DNA from: Acanthamoeba lenticulata
Taxonomy: Eukaryota > Discosea > Longamoebia > Acanthamoebidae
Direction of reading: 5' to 3'
NCBI GenBank assembly: GCA_002179805.1
Contig: NAVB01001588.1
Location: 1-10,800, forward strand
DNA: 10,800 nucleotides
In this document: piece by piece, positions 8,647 through 10,800 of the stretch
Numbering within the stretch: the stretch's first letter is position 1
Layout: each line of letters begins with the position of its first letter
Program-made: the position numbers and the translations under genes
Notes under the pieces: generated by a model
Told to the model about the DNA's origin: nothing
What the model saw: only the letters and a program-made list of their open reading frames with translations
The model's database searches: none

Positions 8647-8900
8647 GCGCTTTTTGTCCCTTCCTCCCTCCCGGCTTTCTTCGCTGCCGCCCGTCGGTGC
8701 GGCGGTGCTCGTGGGGTCTCCTCTTTTTCTTCTTCTTGTTGTTCCCTCTTTGGGGACTGATAAAGTGGCCTCCTCTTGGGTTAACTGGAGACTTTGTGGG
8801 TGGTTGTGTTGCTTTGGTCTGCAAACGTAAAGGGGGGCCTTTTTTGTTTCTTGTTGTGTTTTCGTTGCAACGACACACGGCACTCTTGAGGGCTGATGCA
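8647..8900. other. Gap between convergent p24 and ARM-like genes
   Basis: The 254 bases hold both 3' ends. A variant hexamer GATAAA at 8759-8764 on the plus strand, after a T-rich stretch, is a weak candidate poly(A) signal for the p24 gene. No clear AATAAA is visible for the minus-strand gene. Confidence 0.4.
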
Positions 8901-10688
8901 TTAGCCTCGCCGGGTGGTGCCGAGGGCTGGCGGGGCGCGGGCCGTCCGGCGAGCGGTGCCAAGAGCCTTGTTGTGGACGGTGTTCATCTCGATGATAGAG
9001 ATGACTTGGAGGTAGTAGTTGGAGAGGAGCTTCTCGTCCTTGGTGACCTGTGCACGTTGCAACAGCTGCTTGAAGATGGCCTGGTACTGCTCTGGTCGTT
9101 CTCGTCGAAGCTGCTCGATAATGAACCGCGACGCGTGGCTGCACAAACAGAAAAGGCAGCGATGGTGAGAAGCTATTTTGGGTCGCAGTCCTTTGTGCGC
9201 GCAAGAAGCAGGCAATGTTGTTGTTGTTGTTCAGAGGGAGAGAGAGAGAGAGAGAGAGCGTACTAGGCGATCTGCGGGTTGGTCTCCACGAGGAGCTTCT
9301 TGAAGAAGGACACCCCGCCGATGGCCTCGAGCGCCTCGGGCTCCTTGGTGCACTTGTGGATGATCATGATCAGCGTTGTCACCTTGGCGTCGTTGACCGA
9401 GCTGATAAGATTTGACCTGGCGTGTGTCCCCAACGCACGCGGTGGCGATGGTTGGCGGTTAGCGATGCGGTTCTCGTTGTTGCTGTGAAGCATTTGGGGC
9501 GGGGGGGGGGGCAATGGCGCGGTACCGGGGGAGGTGCACGGAGAGGTAGACGAGGACCTTGATGTCCACCCGCTTGAGGAGCTGGTGCGAGATGGTGATC
9601 CGTCCATTAAGGAACTCGTCATACTGGTCCCCGCCCCGGTCTCTGTACATCTCTCCCTCGTCCCCGTGCGATGCCGACGTGGCCATGTCTGTTGCATCCC
9701 CGACCGATGCGCGTTGGCGACCAAACAAAACACATGCACACACGGACATACACATACACACACATGCACATAAACATAAACACACATTAACACACACATT
9801 AGCACACACACATACATACATACATACACATAACAAGACGAGAGAAAGAGAGAGAGGGCGAAAAAAAGAAAAGAAAAGAGAAGGCAAGAGGGGAAAGAGG
9901 AGGTACCGGCGCGGTAGGTGATCACATTGAAGATGACGTCGAGGACGAGGAGGAGATTGGCCACGTCCTTCTCCCCGGACGCCACGACGCGCCCCAGGTT
10001 GTCGTTGAGGAGCCGGAAGACCTCCGTGAGGCTCGTCTCCCTCGCCGGTTCTCGCAGCTGCGCCTTGAGGGAGTGCAGGAGGCGCTCCGTGATGGACGAG
10101 TACACCCGCCGCACGCGAGGGTTCTCCGACGCGAGCAGCCCGTGGAACAGCTCCTTCACCGCCCCCTTCGTTTTTTGTTTGTTTGTTTATTTGTTATTTT
10201 TGTGTTCGTACCGGTACCACATCACGCACACAAATGTGTGTTTATAAAAAAAAGCCAATTTTGGGGAGGAGGAAGAAAAAAGGGGGGGGGTACCTGCTGC
10301 TGCTCGGAAAGGCTGTTCTTGCGGCCCTCCATCGTCAGCTGCATCAGCTCGTACAGCCACAGCTGCAACATTCCCCCCCCCCCAAACAAACCGCCGCCAT
10401 CATCGCACGGGCGTCAGCGCTCGTTCCAATGTAACCCTTGTGGTCCAAATGAAGGGAGCCTTGGTGATGGATGACGACGAATGCCCCCCCCCATATGGGT
10501 AATGATAATGGTGGTGATGATGATGATGATGGTCATGATGGCGGATTTAGATAAGAGGGTGACGTGGTGGTGGTAGTGGGATGCGACGGGTGATGGCTCT
10601 AGAGGGAATTTGGGGGGGGGGGGCGTGAGCGCACCTCGCCCTGCCACCTCTCCGCGGGAGATGACGAGTCCAACAGGTCGGAGAGGCC
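8901..10688 (-). CDS. C-terminal part of a helical-repeat (ARM/HEAT-like) protein, 5' partial, six exons
   Basis: Exons in transcript order are 10688-10635, 10362-10294, 10165-9907, 9688-9526, 9416-9264 and 9138-8901. All phases agree and give 311 residues to a TAA stop. The product is almost entirely amphipathic helix of 15-25 residues per segment, for example FHGLLASENPRVRRVYSSIT, VFRLLNDNLGRVVASG, LLLVLDVIFNVIT, ISHQLLKRVDIKVLVYLSVH, TTLIMIIHKCT and AIFKQLLQRAQVTKDEKLLS. This is the look of an ARM/HEAT-type solenoid, but I do not recognise a named family. A short polar insert (about residues 128-150, rich in Ser, Asp and Gly) interrupts the helices, and the last 20 residues are basic and Ala/Arg-rich. 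The junction 9264/9138 restores Tyr across TA/C; reading through the donor would give an immediate TAG. Upstream exons lie beyond the window or could not be found in 10689-10800. Confidence 0.82.
9238..9259. repeat. (GA)n dinucleotide repeat in an intron
   Basis: About eleven GA units adjoining the donor at 9263 of the ARM-like gene. In the transcript it is a CT tract right after the donor. Confidence 0.8.
9728..9833. repeat. CA / CATA microsatellite in an intron
   Basis: Irregular (CA)n, CATA and TTAACA units fill about 106 bases of the 218-base intron 9689-9906 of the ARM-like gene. The adjoining 9838-9900 is purine-rich (GAGA, AAAGAAAAG). Confidence 0.85.
10501..10540. repeat. GAT-rich triplet repeat in an intron
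   Basis: (GAT)n and GGT units in the longest intron (10363-10634) of the ARM-like gene. Confidence 0.7.
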
Positions 10689-10800
10689 CTGCGCGAATCA
10701 AAAAAAAAAAAAATACGAATAATGATGAGAAAGATCATGGCACCCCATGTCAGAGATCCAGGGCAAGGAGTTGCGCCGATGCATCAGTGGGGGGGGGGCA
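10689..10800 (-). other. Probable intron of the ARM-like gene
   Basis: It contains a T-tract in transcript sense (A-run 10700-10713), the acceptor before 10688, and a C-run in transcript sense (G 10789-10798). One frame is open over about 15 codons (LMHRRNSLPWISDMG), but it ends in phase 2 at the only GT, while the next exon starts in phase 0, so it cannot be joined as an exon. Confidence 0.45.

Noticed and set aside
8098..9204. Long minus-strand open frame across the p24 3' exons and the convergent gap
   Set aside because: It overlaps well-supported p24 exons and gives no recognisable protein; it reflects high GC with few stop codons.
9728..9833. Regular CA/CATA units considered as a CRISPR-like or tandem-repeat array
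   Set aside because: They are simple microsatellite units with no spacers, within a eukaryotic intron.
10715..10800. Possible further upstream exon of the ARM-like gene (LMHRRNSLPWISDMG)
   Set aside because: The only donor is in phase 2 while the next exon begins in phase 0, and no acceptor AG precedes it inside the window.

Overview
This looks like eukaryotic nuclear DNA from a GC-rich, intron-rich protist. The best guess is an amoebozoan of the Acanthamoeba type, inferred from gene style rather than a database match. Genes are packed with about 0.1-0.65 kb between them. Coding parts are cut into exons of 28-270 bases by short introns (about 70-220 bases, a few longer) with GT..AG ends. Splice phases match at every junction I assigned. 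Long runs of C or G (8-12 bases) occur only in introns and untranslated parts. I saw no tRNA, rRNA, CRISPR array, transposase or viral gene.

Layout: (1) 2-939, plus strand: the 3' end of an unrecognised gene with a lysine-rich tail. (2) 1062-5501, minus strand: a gene of at least 14 exons, convergent with the first. It encodes about 791 residues: an N-terminal divergent FYVE-type zinc finger, an alpha-helical stretch, two IPT/TIG immunoglobulin-like domains and a long Ser-rich tail. Its extreme 5' end is uncertain. (3) 5502-6152: a less GC-rich region between divergent genes. (4) 6153-7392, plus strand: a complete seven-exon Rho/Rac-family GTPase of 192 residues ending in the prenylation box CILL. 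(5) 7658-8646, plus strand: a complete five-exon p24 (emp24/gp25L, TMED10-like) cargo receptor of 208 residues ending in the COPI signal KKIL. (6) 8901-10688, minus strand: the last six exons (311 residues) of an unrecognised helical-repeat (ARM/HEAT-like) protein, convergent with the p24 gene and running off the right edge.

The genes do not form a pathway in the bacterial sense. There is a possible theme of membrane traffic and signalling: a FYVE-type protein (the family usually reads PI3P on endosomes) lies head-to-head with a Rac-type switch, followed by an ER-Golgi cargo receptor. Any functional link is inference. The most interesting items are the FYVE-helical-TIG-TIG architecture with its altered FYVE core, a GC-AG intron inside the second TIG domain, a Rac-like protein with a rewritten segment after switch II, and a strand-polar arrangement of C-runs near donors and G-runs near acceptors in the introns.
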